A stretch of 64,000 nucleotides of DNA from Parabacteroides distasonis (GCA_021531385.1 JAFBIR010000013.1:28685-92684); one strand, 5' to 3'; positions 1-8,924 are shown, counted from the first letter of the stretch. Program-made: numbers and translations. Notes: generated by a model not told the origin, from the sequence alone.

Positions 1-297
1 TCACCCTTCGGGTTTGATATAACGACAGGTGTGCCCACTGGCATGGTGATCATGGGATGTATCGGCATGATCCTCTTGATCGGCGTTCCCGTCTTCTCCC
101 TAATCTATTCCATTTGCTGCCAGTTGTTTAAGGTACAGCCCCTCTCTTCGTCGGCGAAGTGGGTATTGTTAGCGCTCTGGTTTATTGGTTTAGCGCTCTT
201 ATCCGTCTATGTGCAACAGGCAGGCTCACTGTTAGAATGGAGAGAGTTCTGGGACAGCCTTCGTATGGGCCACTCGCATGCCGTGTGGGTTCCTTGA
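1..297 (+). CDS. C-terminal fragment of a PspC-like membrane protein (partial)
   Basis: The frame is open from the first base of the window to a TGA at 295-297, so this is the 3' end of a gene that starts outside it; GTG 31 is probably internal. The visible 98 residues hold two hydrophobic segments (roughly residues 16-40 and 53-70), each long enough to span the membrane, and a short polar tail. The preceding motif FDITTGVPTG and the two-helix arrangement resemble the end of the PspC-domain proteins common in Bacteroidetes, which are thought to respond to envelope stress. The family call rests on general resemblance. A hairpin terminator follows at 375-405. Confidence 0.45.
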   Translation, partial: SPFGFDITTGVPTGMVIMGCIGMILLIGVPVFSLIYSICCQLFKVQPLSSSAKWVLLALWFIGLALLSVYVQQAGSLLEWREFWDSLRMGHSHAVWVP

Positions 298-374
298 GAT
301 CATCGCTCTATACATATATATAATAAGGAATACGATCTGTAGTTCATTGTGTGTTGACCATTTATTCCAATCAA

Positions 375-405
375 AAAGGCCGCTCTTCTCAGAGGGGCCT
401 TTCTT
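375..405 (+). terminator. Intrinsic terminator after the PspC-like gene
   Basis: The stem AAAGGCC...GGCCTTT is extended inward by CTCT/AGAG around a TCTC loop and ends in TTTCTT. It lies about 80 bp after the stop codon. Confidence 0.7.
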
Positions 406-533
406 ATAAGATTAACAAATTTATGAGTAAAAACCACTAATGAATCAAATTATTTTCCTGTTGCTATACCCGTATTACTCAAATAGACTACAAATATAGA
501 CGATGTTTTGGAAAAAAAGAAGCTTTTAGCATA

Positions 534-929
534 TTATTCAAATCTTTCCCGAATAGATTGCGCAATCTCAGCCAACTCCTCCTGCGAGAGGCTCAGCTTC
601 TTCCCAAAAAAATTCATGTCTGACTCTTTGGTGATCGGTATCAGATGGATATGCGCATGAGGCACCTCTAAGCCCATCACCGCCAAGCCAACCCGCTTGC
701 AAGGGATCGCCGCCTCTTGCGCACGTGCCACCCGCTTCGCGAATGCCATCATCCGACCCAACTTCGGATCGTCGATGTCAAACAGATAATCCACCTCCGC
801 TTTGGGGATCACCAAGGTATGTCCCTTTGCGACCGGGTTAATATCTAAAAAGGCAAAGAACTCCTCATTCTCAGCCACTTTATGGCAAGGAATCTCTCCT
901 GCCACGATTCTACTGAAAATTGTTGCCAT
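534..929 (-). CDS. HIT family protein (histidine-triad nucleotide hydrolase)
   Basis: 131 residues, the normal length for a compact histidine-triad protein. The signature H-A-H-I-H-L-I-P lies at residues 91-98; in this family the central histidine attacks the alpha-phosphate of nucleotide conjugates such as AMP-lysine or Ap4A. The N-terminal IFSRI replaces the usual IFCKI, so the first cysteine of the optional zinc site is a serine. The gene starts 17 bp after the greA stop on the same strand, so the two are probably cotranscribed. Cytoplasmic. The exact substrate cannot be read from the sequence. Confidence 0.9.
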   Translation of the reverse strand: MATIFSRIVAGEIPCHKVAENEEFFAFLDINPVAKGHTLVIPKAEVDYLFDIDDPKLGRMMAFAKRVARAQEAAIPCKRVGLAVMGLEVPHAHIHLIPITKESDMNFFGKKLSLSQEELAEIAQSIRERFE

Positions 930-946
930 TGCTTATTCTCCTTTCC

Positions 947-1417
947 TTAAATTGAAATCTCCATAATCTCGAATGACATCAAGCCTGAGGGAACGCGAAT
1001 CTCTACCACGTCGCCTACCTTCTTACCCATCAGGCCTTGTGCGATCGGGGTGCTCACTGCGATTTTGCCCTCGCGCAAATTTGCCTCAGAGTCAGACACT
1101 AACGTATAGGTCATCACGGCGTTATTCTTCACGTTGCGAATCTTCACCTTATTCAAGATCTGCACCTCATCGGTCTTGACACGGGTCTCGTCAATCAATC
1201 TCGCGTTAGAGATCAACCCCTTCAACTGCGCCAACTTGGCCTCCATCAAGCCCTGCGCCTCCTTGGCAGCGTCATACTCCGCGTTCTCTGAAAGGTCGCC
1301 CTTATCACGGGCCTCTGCAATCGCAGCGGAAATCTCCGGACGTTTTACCGTCTCCAGATAGTTGATCTCAGCCAAAATCTTGTCATAGCCCTCTTTTGTC
1401 ATGTAAGTAGCAGCCAT
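947..1417 (-). CDS. greA: Transcription elongation factor GreA
   Basis: 156 residues, matching GreA (about 158). The N-terminal half is the antiparallel coiled coil that enters the RNA polymerase secondary channel; the acidic tip segment (DKGDLSENAEYDAAKE, about residues 38-53) supports RNA cleavage and rescue of backtracked polymerase. The C-terminal FKBP-like domain ends with LMSFEIMEISI. The start is supported by an AGGAGG-like stretch just upstream. It is followed by the HIT gene. The leader is unusual: a predicted promoter at 1524-1554 and an intrinsic terminator at 1465-1502 both lie upstream of the start codon, which suggests premature termination of the greA transcript. Confidence 0.95.
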   Translation of the reverse strand: MAATYMTKEGYDKILAEINYLETVKRPEISAAIAEARDKGDLSENAEYDAAKEAQGLMEAKLAQLKGLISNARLIDETRVKTDEVQILNKVKIRNVKNNAVMTYTLVSDSEANLREGKIAVSTPIAQGLMGKKVGDVVEIRVPSGLMSFEIMEISI

Positions 1418-1464
1418 CGTAAATCCTCCTTTTATTTATGTGTTATTAATTATTACCGCACAAT

Positions 1465-1502
1465 AAAAAAGAGCCCGACCCAGATTCCTCCGGTCGGAAC
1501 TC
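1465..1502 (-). terminator. Intrinsic terminator or attenuator in the greA leader
   Basis: Read on the minus strand, the stem CCGACC/GGTCGG is extended by GAG/CTC across a small internal loop and is followed directly by six T. It lies 48 bp upstream of the greA ATG and downstream of the predicted greA promoter. It could serve as the terminator of the upstream lipoprotein gene, as a greA attenuator, or both. Confidence 0.7.
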
Positions 1503-1523
1503 CTTTATCCTTATTTGACGTGG

Positions 1524-1554
1524 CAAATGTAGCCCTTCTTTTCGGAACGGGCAA
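1524..1554 (-). promoter_or_regulatory. Predicted greA promoter
   Basis: On the minus strand a TTG (plus-strand CAA 1552-1554) precedes TACATTTG (plus-strand 1524-1531) with a 20-bp spacer, fitting the Bacteroidetes consensus TTG-N19-21-TAnnTTTG. Initiation near 1517 would give a leader of about 100 nt. Confidence 0.6.
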
Positions 1555-1635
1555 GTTTGCGAGCGTGCTTTATAACATACTTGATTTTACCTCCTTTGGC
1601 ACGCTATTTGGTTATAGGCGTGCCCGCACCTGATG

Positions 1636-2805
1636 CTAAAGAACAGACTTGATATCAGCCACTAATGTTTTCAGGTCCTCAATGCGCTTCACTAAATTGC
1701 CCTTTTTATCCAACAGGAAAAGGGCAGGCAACTGACGCACGTTATAGAGCGCGGCTACCGATGAATAGACCGACTGCGGATCACGCACGCAGACCCAAGG
1801 TAAATTAGAGGCGGCGTTCTTCCAGAAATGCAGGTCATCGTCGAGCGATACCTGATAGATTTCCAAGCCTTTGCTGTGGTATGTGGCATACAACTCCGCC
1901 AAGGTCATGTTCAACTCGGGCGACCACTCCAACGCGTAAGCCGTGAAGTTGATCAAGGTCGGCTTGCCCTCCGCCACTTCGGAAAGCTTCACGTTCTCGC
2001 CACGCAGGTTGGGCAGCTCAATCTCCATGAAGCCCACCTCCCGATCAGCCATGGCCGCCAAGTTGGTCGGAGCCGGCTGCTCCCGCTTGCTGCGGATCAC
2101 CTTGATAGACTGCAACGCCAAGTTATACAGGTGCTTCGAGCGAGGACTATCCGGATAATTATGATCATAGCTGGTGGCTACAGCCGCATACGCTTTCGAA
2201 TCGGTCGGATCATACAGGTCGAAAAAGAGCAGGCCGTCAATCTGCTGGAACAGGGCGAAATAGGCAGCCGGAGACATCGGGGCGGAATAGATGTATTGCA
2301 AAGCGACCTCCTTATAAGCCTTTGCCGCCTTCTTTACCTCCTCCGCATACAGCGTATCCGACACCTCACCGGCCTCATACGCCTTGCGCAACCGCTGAAT
2401 CAGTTGATTGGCATCCAATTGCGCCAAGGTAATATTCTTGATCGCCTTGCCGTTCTCCGAGCCCTCCACCGTGTAAGAGGTCGCGAAGGTCTCGGCATCC
2501 GCCACGAAAGAGACCGTCTCCGTGGAATCGATCGAGAAGTTGATCAACTGGTTATTCAGCCGCAACCGGTAGAAATCCGGATAGGCCGGACGCGGCTTCT
2601 TAAACTGGAATTTACCCGCTGCGTTCAGTTTGACGGAGTCCATCAGCGTCACGTTAGAGACGCCCACATTCTCCAAGTACATCACCTGGCCATCGGCATC
2701 CGAAACGATACCCTTCACCGTAAATTCCGACTGGTTGTCACAAGCCGTGAACGATCCAAGCAACAGGGAAAGTACAGCCACTAAATGAATAGATACGTGT
2801 TTCAT
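1636..2805 (-). CDS. Thioredoxin-fold (TlpA/AhpC-like) lipoprotein lacking the CXXC
   Basis: 389 residues. The N-terminus is a lipoprotein signal peptide with lipobox SFTAC, making Cys22 the lipidated residue. Residues 27-120 form a beta-rich segment resembling the DUF4369 domain often fused to thioredoxins in Bacteroidetes, a helical linker follows, and residues about 258-389 have the AhpC/TlpA thioredoxin fold, including a cis-proline-like RQLPALFLLD near 357-366. Where an active enzyme has W-C-x-x-C this protein has ALEWSPELN (about 291-299), with no cysteine pair. It therefore probably cannot act as a dithiol oxidoreductase; binding or another role is inferred. It is transcribed toward greA. 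A TATATTTG -7 element lies at 2841-2848 on the minus strand. Confidence 0.75.
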   Translation of the reverse strand: MKHVSIHLVAVLSLLLGSFTACDNQSEFTVKGIVSDADGQVMYLENVGVSNVTLMDSVKLNAAGKFQFKKPRPAYPDFYRLRLNNQLINFSIDSTETVSFVADAETFATSYTVEGSENGKAIKNITLAQLDANQLIQRLRKAYEAGEVSDTLYAEEVKKAAKAYKEVALQYIYSAPMSPAAYFALFQQIDGLLFFDLYDPTDSKAYAAVATSYDHNYPDSPRSKHLYNLALQSIKVIRSKREQPAPTNLAAMADREVGFMEIELPNLRGENVKLSEVAEGKPTLINFTAYALEWSPELNMTLAELYATYHSKGLEIYQVSLDDDLHFWKNAASNLPWVCVRDPQSVYSSVAALYNVRQLPALFLLDKKGNLVKRIEDLKTLVADIKSVL

Positions 2806-2819
2806 TCTTCTTTAGGTCG

Positions 2820-2848
2820 TATATTTGTTTATTTGCGCTGCAAATATA
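2820..2848. promoter_or_regulatory. Facing -7-like boxes between the lipoprotein gene and pnp
   Basis: TATATTTG on the plus strand (2820-2827) and its exact complement CAAATATA (2841-2848) form an inverted repeat. Each matches TAnnTTTG, one pointing toward pnp and one toward the lipoprotein gene. No good -33 partner is seen for either. Confidence 0.35.
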
Positions 2849-2964
2849 CATTATTTTACATTCGTGACATGCATAATCGCCATTTCTTGGTGCCTTTTTT
2901 TCAAAAAAGTAAGCGATCGACTTTATTTCTTTTCATTTTCATGGCATTACCGCCAAACTTTCAT

Positions 2965-2972
2965 TACCTTTG
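2965..2972 (+). promoter_or_regulatory. Predicted -7 element of the pnp promoter
   Basis: TACCTTTG is an exact match to TAnnTTTG and lies 41 bp before the pnp start codon. The -33 side is AT-rich without a clear TTG. Confidence 0.5.
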
Positions 2973-3013
2973 CGCCGATTTTTTTGACAGATAGAAAACA
3001 AGAAAGAAAGATT

Positions 3014-5248
3014 ATGCTTAATCCAATTAACAAGACGATCGAATTAGGTGATGGACGTACCATCACCATCGAGACCGGAAAGTTGGCGAAGCAAGCAGAT
3101 GGAGCGGTCACCGTTCGTATGAACAACACCGTGTTGCTTGCCACCGTATGTGCCGCCAAAGACGCAAATCCGGGCGTTGATTTTATGCCGCTGCAAGTTG
3201 ATTACAAAGAGAAATATTCCGCGTTCGGACGTTTCCCTGGAGGTTTCACGAAGAGAGAGGGAAAGGCGTCTGACTATGAGATCCTGACAGCTCGTTTGGT
3301 GGACCGTGCCCTGCGTCCGCTTTTCCCGAGCAATTACCACGCTGAGGTTTACGTAAACATTATTCTGTTCTCCGCGGATGGCGAGGATATGCCGGACGCA
3401 TTGGCCGGTTTGGCCGCTTCCGCTGCGTTAGCGGTTTCTGACATTCCCTTCGAGGGCCCGATCTCTGAGGTTCGTGTAGCGCGTGTAGAGGGTCAATACA
3501 TTGTCAACCCGACCTACGCTCAATTGGAGAAAGCAGACATCGATATTATGGTAGGCGCTACGCTCGACAACATCATGATGGTAGAGGGCGAGATGGACGA
3601 GGTGCAAGAGTCTGAGATGCTGGAGGCGATCAAGGTGGCTCACGAGGCGATCAAGAAGCAGTGCCAAGTGCAGTTAGAGCTGTCAGAGGCTTGCGGCAAA
3701 CTCGTGAAGCGCGAGTACTGCCACGAGGTGAACGACGAGGAGCTCCGTAAAGATGTACACGACAAGTGCTACGCCAAGGCTTACGCCGTTTCTGTCTCTG
3801 GCACCGGCAAGCAGGAGCGCACCGAGGCGTTCGAGCAGATCGTCGAGGAGTATAAGGCGCAGTTCTCCGAGGAGGAGCTGACTGATGAGAAGGTGGAGAT
3901 GATCAACCGCTACTATCACGATGTAGAGAAAGAGGCGATGCGCCGTGCGATCCTCGACGAGGGCAAGCGTTTGGATGGTCGTAAGACCACCGAGATCCGT
4001 CCGATCTGGATCGAGACAGATTGTCTGCCTGGTCCTCACGGTTCAGCGATCTTCACCCGCGGTGAGACCCAATCCCTCTCTACCGTTACACTCGGTACGA
4101 AGAGCGACGAGAAGATCGTGGATGATGTACTCAACCATGGTGTTGAGCGTTTCTTGCTCCACTATAATTTCCCACCCTTCTCCACGGGTGAGGCGAAGGC
4201 ACAGCGTGGCGTAGGCCGTCGTGAGATTGGTCACGGCAACTTGGCACACCGTGCGTTGAAGCGTATGATCCCGGCCGATTATCCCTATGTCGTACGTGTC
4301 ATCTCTGATATTTTGGAATCTAACGGATCCTCTTCCATGGCCACCGTTTGCGCCGGCACATTGGCATTGCGCGACGCGGGTGTTCCGATGAAGAAGCCGG
4401 TTTCCGGTATCGCGATGGGATTGATCTCTGAGAACAAGGGTACGAACTACGCGATCCTCTCCGACATCTTGGGCGATGAGGATCACTTGGGCGATATGGA
4501 CTTCAAGGTAACCGGTACGAAAGATGGTATCACGGCTACTCAGATGGATATCAAGGTGGATGGCCTCTCCTACGAGATCTTGGAGAACGCGTTGGCACAG
4601 GCAAAGGCCGGCCGCGAGTATATCCTCGGTAAGATCATGGAGGCGCAGCCGGAGACACGTGCCGACCTGAAGCCGCACGCACCGCGCATCGAGACGATGA
4701 CTATCGCCAAGGAGTTTATTGGTGCCGTAATCGGCCCGGGCGGAAAGATCATCCAGGGCATCCAGGAGAAGACCGGTGCGGTGATCTCTATCGACGAGAT
4801 CGACGGCGTGGGCAAGATCGAGATCTCCGGTACCAACAAGGAGACGATCGACGCCGCTATCCGTGCGATCAAGGCGATCGTTGCTGTGCCTGAGATTGGC
4901 GAGGTCTATGAGGGAACCATCTCCTCCATCATGCCTTACGGTGCGTTCGTAGAGTTCATGCCAGGCAAGGATGGCTTGCTGCACATCTCTGAGATCGACT
5001 GGCGTCGTTTAGAGACGGTTGAGCAGGCTGGTTTGAAAGAGGGCGACAAGATCACTGTGAAATTGCTCGACATCGACCCGAAGACCGGTAAGTTCAAGCT
5101 CTCTCACCGTGTGCTGATCCCGAAGCCCGAGGGTTACGAGGAGCGTCCCGCCCGTCCGGAGCGTCCGCAGCGTGGCGACCGCGGTGAGCGTGGTGAGCGT
5201 CCCCGTCGCGATCGCGGTGAGCGTGGCGAGCGTCGTCAGAGAGACTAA
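3014..5248 (+). CDS. pnp: Polyribonucleotide nucleotidyltransferase (PNPase)
   Basis: 744 residues from the ATG at 3014; the frame stays open upstream, but [12 protein letters not shown] matches the family start and a -7 element sits between, so the longer version is rejected. PNPase degrades RNA 3' to 5' with phosphate as a trimeric ring. Order: first RNase PH domain, helical linker, second RNase PH domain carrying the catalytic-region aspartates ([15 protein letters not shown]), a KH domain with [12 protein letters not shown], an S1 domain ([17 protein letters not shown]), then a tail of about 35 residues rich in Arg, Gly, Glu and Pro. Such RG-rich tails are common on Bacteroidetes RNA-binding proteins and may aid RNA binding (inference). 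A terminator follows at 5273. Confidence 0.97.
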   Translation: MLNPINKTIELGDGRTITIETGKLAKQADGAVTVRMNNTVLLATVCAAKDANPGVDFMPLQVDYKEKYSAFGRFPGGFTKREGKASDYEILTARLVDRALRPLFPSNYHAEVYVNIILFSADGEDMPDALAGLAASAALAVSDIPFEGPISEVRVARVEGQYIVNPTYAQLEKADIDIMVGATLDNIMMVEGEMDEVQESEMLEAIKVAHEAIKKQCQVQLELSEACGKLVKREYCHEVNDEELRKDVHDKCYAKAYAVSVSGTGKQERTEAFEQIVEEYKAQFSEEELTDEKVEMINRYYHDVEKEAMRRAILDEGKRLDGRKTTEIRPIWIETDCLPGPHGSAIFTRGETQSLSTVTLGTKSDEKIVDDVLNHGVERFLLHYNFPPFSTGEAKAQRGVGRREIGHGNLAHRALKRMIPADYPYVVRVISDILESNGSSSMATVCAGTLALRDAGVPMKKPVSGIAMGLISENKGTNYAILSDILGDEDHLGDMDFKVTGTKDGITATQMDIKVDGLSYEILENALAQAKAGREYILGKIMEAQPETRADLKPHAPRIETMTIAKEFIGAVIGPGGKIIQGIQEKTGAVISIDEIDGVGKIEISGTNKETIDAAIRAIKAIVAVPEIGEVYEGTISSIMPYGAFVEFMPGKDGLLHISEIDWRRLETVEQAGLKEGDKITVKLLDIDPKTGKFKLSHRVLIPKPEGYEERPARPERPQRGDRGERGERPRRDRGERGERRQRD

Positions 5249-5272
5249 TTCAGTTAACTACATAAGTGAAAG

Positions 5273-5304
5273 AAGGCTGCATTCCCCAAGAATGCGGCCT
5301 TTTT
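5273..5304 (+). terminator. Intrinsic terminator of pnp
   Basis: The stem AAGGC-TGCATTC pairs with GAATGCG-GCCTT across a short loop and runs into five T. Confidence 0.8.
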
Positions 5305-5324
5305 AGTTGCCGTCGGCTGACGAC

Positions 5325-5369
5325 AAAAAAAGCCGTCAGGCTTTTTGCATCCTGACGGCTCCTTTTTTG
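5325..5369. terminator. Bidirectional terminator of the first giant gene
   Basis: A perfect 10-bp stem, AGCCGTCAGG/CCTGACGGCT, is flanked by A7 on the left and T6 on the right, so it can act in both directions. The same terminator, with one altered loop, occurs at 60710-60752 behind the paralogous gene. Confidence 0.8.
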
Positions 5370-5760
5370 TGACTGCCTTTCGTCTCTCACGAGGCTACTC
5401 CGCAATAAGAACTTTTGTTATTAACATATTACTAATTCTATTTCCCTGCTTGTTCACCCTCGCAGGTTACTTGGCTCGATGAGCCGCGCAGGGATATATT
5501 ATTTATTATGAATTATTTCTTTTCAGTTCTTGATTACTTAACCACTACCTTCGTAGCGTCGCCCTCAACTGCAACAATTACTACACCTGCCGGAGCAGCG
5601 ATCGTTACGTTGTCAGAAGCGGCTACCTGGTTAGCGATTGTGCGACCCAAGATGTCAGCTACGGTAATCACCTTACCAGCAGCGCCCTGTACAGTCACAG
5701 CGCCCTGGCCACCGATTACCTGAACACCCTCAGCTGCGATTGCCTCGTTAGCCGTAGCGT
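5331..5760. repeat. Long repeat, copy A: shared 3' end of the two giant genes
   Basis: From the terminator stem through the 3' UTR and about 220 bp into the coding region, this segment is nearly the same as 60715-61125 in the same relative orientation. The identity crosses the stop codon, so it is not explained by protein conservation alone. Confidence 0.85.
5372..5494 (-). ncRNA. Candidate structured 3' UTR RNA, copy A
   Basis: Read on the minus strand, the mRNA 3' UTR holds a 52-nt element closed by TCCCTGC/GCAGGGA (5443-5494) with an inner GGCTC-GAT-GAGCC hairpin, then a second hairpin GCCT-CGT/ACG-AGGC (5375-5395), then the terminator. The same elements in the same order occur at 60756-60870. 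In the second hairpin the single stem change between the copies (A to G) keeps pairing as U-G in the minus-strand RNA only. The function is unknown. Confidence 0.5.
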
Positions 5761-8611
5761 CACCCTCAGTCAACTTGATAACCAATGCCTGAGAAGCAGC
5801 GTCAGAGAAGGCCAACTTACCGTTGATGTTCACCAGATACTCAGCTGTTGCCAAACTACGGATCACATACTCATCCTCTGTATCCTCGTCAGCCAATACG
5901 ATGTTGAACTTGTAAGCGTTCAAACCACCCAACACTTTCGTCTCCGCATTTGCTACAGTAGCGATTGTCGCCTCCTTACCGTTGATCGTCGTAGTCAACG
6001 TGTCAGCATTTACCAAAGTAGCCGGGCGGAAGATAGCCTTAACCATATCATCATTCACATTACCACCCAAGAAATAATCCGGATCTTTGATCATGCTGGC
6101 AGCACCGGCGTTGTAATAGGTAGCCGAGTCAGCCGGGTTGAACAAGAACAATCTGTCGCCCTCAGCCTTCAACGTAGTAGCACGAGAGATGTAGAATGAC
6201 GGCAAATAGGTCTCTGCATCAGCTGTATCCAACCAGAATGTCAAAGCCTTTCCAGCCTCTTCCTTCACAGCCAAGATAGCCTCGTTCTCCTCACCGATAC
6301 CGATGAAACCACCATTTACAGATTGCAAAGCAGCGTGGCGAGACGCACCCTCCAACGATACCATTGCATCCTGTGTCAAAGAGATTGAACGGTAAGGCGC
6401 ACCATTGATATTATTAAATGGAATAGCAGCATCCCATGCCACAGTACCGTCAGCTGTCGTCAAAGAAGCAGCCTTAGTTTCTTTCGTGTTAAACGGATTC
6501 GCATTGCCTGCAGCCACCTTAACCATGGCCAAAGAACCATCCGCATTCTCACGGAATACGAACTTACCAGCATTCCCAGCTACAACTAACGCTGTACCAA
6601 CGTTATTCAGATACTTATCACTATTAACCGGGCTGAAAGAGTAAGCGATCATAGCCACTGTATCACCGGCAGCCGCTGTCTTCACCTTCTTGTTCTTTGC
6701 ATCCCAATAAGCATAACCCTTTACGGTCATGATCGTATCAGACTTAGCTGTCTGCATAGCAGCCGCACTGCGATCCCACTTCGTGATGTTCCAGTAAGTG
6801 GAGATTGTCTTCTGAGCTGCAACGTTTCCATCCTCTTCATTCAAATAAAGGTCGTTAGCGATCAATGCATTCTGTGCGTGGAAACCGATCTTCACAGGAC
6901 CGTACGCCAAGTCGTGATCCGTGATGTTCAAATAACCAGCCATCGGGTCGATGTTTTCTACCTCAATCAACTTGATAGTGGTTGCATTCAAATGAACATC
7001 AGCATTATTAGAAGCAACATGTTCTCCTTCATCTACGTACCCATACTCAAAAGTAGGATCTTCATCATCCTTCAACTTTGCACTTGTGATTGCCGTTTTG
7101 CCTGTTACTGTGGTATTCAAGCCTAATGTTAACTCAACAGCGGTCTCACGGTTACGGAAGACAAACTTACCATCCTCTGTCACGCTTGCGATTGTCCATT
7201 GAGCGGCAGGACCTTCCATGTTCGTGAAGGCAGAGCCATCAGCGAACAAGCTCCAATCACCATTGTCTGAGTTTACCATTAAGTACTTACCTTTCTCTGA
7301 ATCAGTCGCATCTTCACCGCTGGTGAACTTGATGTTATATATAGCGGGTTTGTCAGCCTTCAACAAAGCCTCAGCCTTTACGTTGTTAGAAGCGCCACGC
7401 TCTGCCAATGTAGCGCCAGAACCTGTAGTCAGATACTTCTTACCGTCGGTCGGGGCAACATATACATATACAGCCTTGCCTCCCTCATACTCTTTATCCT
7501 TGTTGATTACGGTTGCATTCAAAGAGATGGTGTACTTATCCGGTTTGCTGGTCGGCTCTTTCTCAACCACGGTGAAACAAGCGTTGGCAGCAGGCAGCTC
7601 GCCCTCTTTAATATCCGGAGCGGCGATCAAGTCGCTACCCTTGACGGTCTTATATGCATAACCCTGTCCTTTCGTGTTGTCCAAACCATTCAAGTCATAC
7701 TTCGTATCCAAGTCCATGGAGATGAAAGTAGATGCCAAGAAATCAGCCTTGCTCACAATACCCGCTGCCGGATAAGAAACGGCGAAATAAGTACCCTGAG
7801 GATAACCATCCTCCCACGCATAATCATCATGATCTACGGCTTCCGTCTCGGCATCCTTTCCATCCATCTGGAAAGCCAACATCTTCTGACCGAAGATATT
7901 CTCGTCCGGCTCGGTAGCGAACTTCAAAGACAAACCACCCGGTCCACCAGTGAACCAAGTGTTCAAGGTTTTTGCGGTTCTAATGATCTCGTCAGCCTGC
8001 CACAAAGTAAACTTCAAATTTGTATTATCAGTTTCAGTCGTGATAGCACTCGCTGCATTCAAATTTACATACTTATCTATTCCTGCCAACTTCAAACTCT
8101 GGCCATCTCCTTTATAATCATCACCATCTCCCAAATCAAAATATGCGTAAACATCTTTTGTACCGGGTTCAGTCTTAGTAGGATCATCCTGCAAAATCAT
8201 AGCGCCTGACCCATTATCTTTGAACGACAAATAAACCTCAGCCTTGGCATTGTAGAAAGTGTAATATTTCTTTCCACTTACACTTTCTTTCACTTCTTTA
8301 ACTGTCCAAACGAACTGTGCATAGTCTTCCCCACTGAACAGAAGCTCACTTGCCTTTTTAGTGGTTGCACTAACTCGGCCGGTTGCCTTTTTGACACCCA
8401 TTACGAACTCACCTTCATTAATAGTGGCATCCGTTCCTGTCATTACCACAAAATAGGAGTTGCCGGAAACAAACTTCACGCCCGTTGTAGCTTCAGCATC
8501 CTTCACCAGCACTACCTTGTTCGCAGGACCAGTTGCGTCAATTGCTGAAACTGTTCCAAACGCTGAGCTGAGCATAAGCGCAGCCGCCAGTGTAAAAAAC
8601 TTTTTCTTCAT
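5534..8611 (-). CDS. Giant secreted protein with DUF6383-like C-terminus, copy A
   Basis: 1025 residues with a signal peptide (MKKKFFTLAAALMLSSAFG..VSA). No enzyme motif is visible; the body is beta-rich and full of Ala, Asp, Thr and Lys, with repeated phrases such as GKYLMVNSDNGDW and EYLVNINGKLAF that suggest repeated carbohydrate-binding-like or trefoil-like folds (weak inference). The last 70 residues (from about GVQVIGGQGAVTVQG to the terminal KVVVK) resemble DUF6383 of Parabacteroides and are built like a type IX secretion sorting domain, with DILGRTIANQ and APAGVVIVAVEG in the expected places. It is probably exported to the cell surface. Its paralogue lies at 60904-63954. A structured 3' UTR and terminator follow. 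Confidence 0.7.
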   Translation of the reverse strand: MKKKFFTLAAALMLSSAFGTVSAIDATGPANKVVLVKDAEATTGVKFVSGNSYFVVMTGTDATINEGEFVMGVKKATGRVSATTKKASELLFSGEDYAQFVWTVKEVKESVSGKKYYTFYNAKAEVYLSFKDNGSGAMILQDDPTKTEPGTKDVYAYFDLGDGDDYKGDGQSLKLAGIDKYVNLNAASAITTETDNTNLKFTLWQADEIIRTAKTLNTWFTGGPGGLSLKFATEPDENIFGQKMLAFQMDGKDAETEAVDHDDYAWEDGYPQGTYFAVSYPAAGIVSKADFLASTFISMDLDTKYDLNGLDNTKGQGYAYKTVKGSDLIAAPDIKEGELPAANACFTVVEKEPTSKPDKYTISLNATVINKDKEYEGGKAVYVYVAPTDGKKYLTTGSGATLAERGASNNVKAEALLKADKPAIYNIKFTSGEDATDSEKGKYLMVNSDNGDWSLFADGSAFTNMEGPAAQWTIASVTEDGKFVFRNRETAVELTLGLNTTVTGKTAITSAKLKDDEDPTFEYGYVDEGEHVASNNADVHLNATTIKLIEVENIDPMAGYLNITDHDLAYGPVKIGFHAQNALIANDLYLNEEDGNVAAQKTISTYWNITKWDRSAAAMQTAKSDTIMTVKGYAYWDAKNKKVKTAAAGDTVAMIAYSFSPVNSDKYLNNVGTALVVAGNAGKFVFRENADGSLAMVKVAAGNANPFNTKETKAASLTTADGTVAWDAAIPFNNINGAPYRSISLTQDAMVSLEGASRHAALQSVNGGFIGIGEENEAILAVKEEAGKALTFWLDTADAETYLPSFYISRATTLKAEGDRLFLFNPADSATYYNAGAASMIKDPDYFLGGNVNDDMVKAIFRPATLVNADTLTTTINGKEATIATVANAETKVLGGLNAYKFNIVLADEDTEDEYVIRSLATAEYLVNINGKLAFSDAASQALVIKLTEGDATANEAIAAEGVQVIGGQGAVTVQGAAGKVITVADILGRTIANQVAASDNVTIAAPAGVVIVAVEGDATKVVVK

Positions 8612-8804
8612 ACGATAAAAAATTTAATTTGTTAGTTAGTAAATAAATCGTGTTATACACACTTTAATTCGCTTTTATCAAAGGGAGCCTTCCTTGAGCC
8701 AATTGTTAAAATCGCGTTAAAAAACAGGCGAAAACTGCTCAACAAAAAGGTTCACTTTCGCTGCGTAGTTTTTTGGAGCAAAAAGGGCATTTTTTGGAGC
8801 AATC

Positions 8805-8924
8805 GTATCCTGCCGGGCTTGACCCGGCATCCCATCCTATCCGGTACTTTCATGGAGCAATCGGGAAAAACCATTTCGTGGAGCAATCAGCCGATGGGAT
8901 TGCGGGTCAAGCCCGCAATGACAC
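8805..8924. repeat. Imperfect 32-bp inverted repeat inside the larger one
   Basis: 8805-8836 contains CCGGGCTTGACCCGGCATCC and pairs imperfectly with 8893-8924, which contains GGATTGCGGGTCAAGCCCGC in reverse; each arm also has its own palindrome around CTTGACC. It resembles dispersed palindromic intergenic repeats. The word TGGAGCAA occurs four times around it (about 8775-8887). Confidence 0.6.

Noticed and set aside
2825..3013. N-terminal extension of PNPase
   Set aside because: The stretch contains the promoter -7 box, is unlike the family and precedes the normal start at 3014.
4043..4984. Long open frame antisense to pnp
   Set aside because: It mirrors the codon pattern of pnp on the other strand and has no recognisable protein features.
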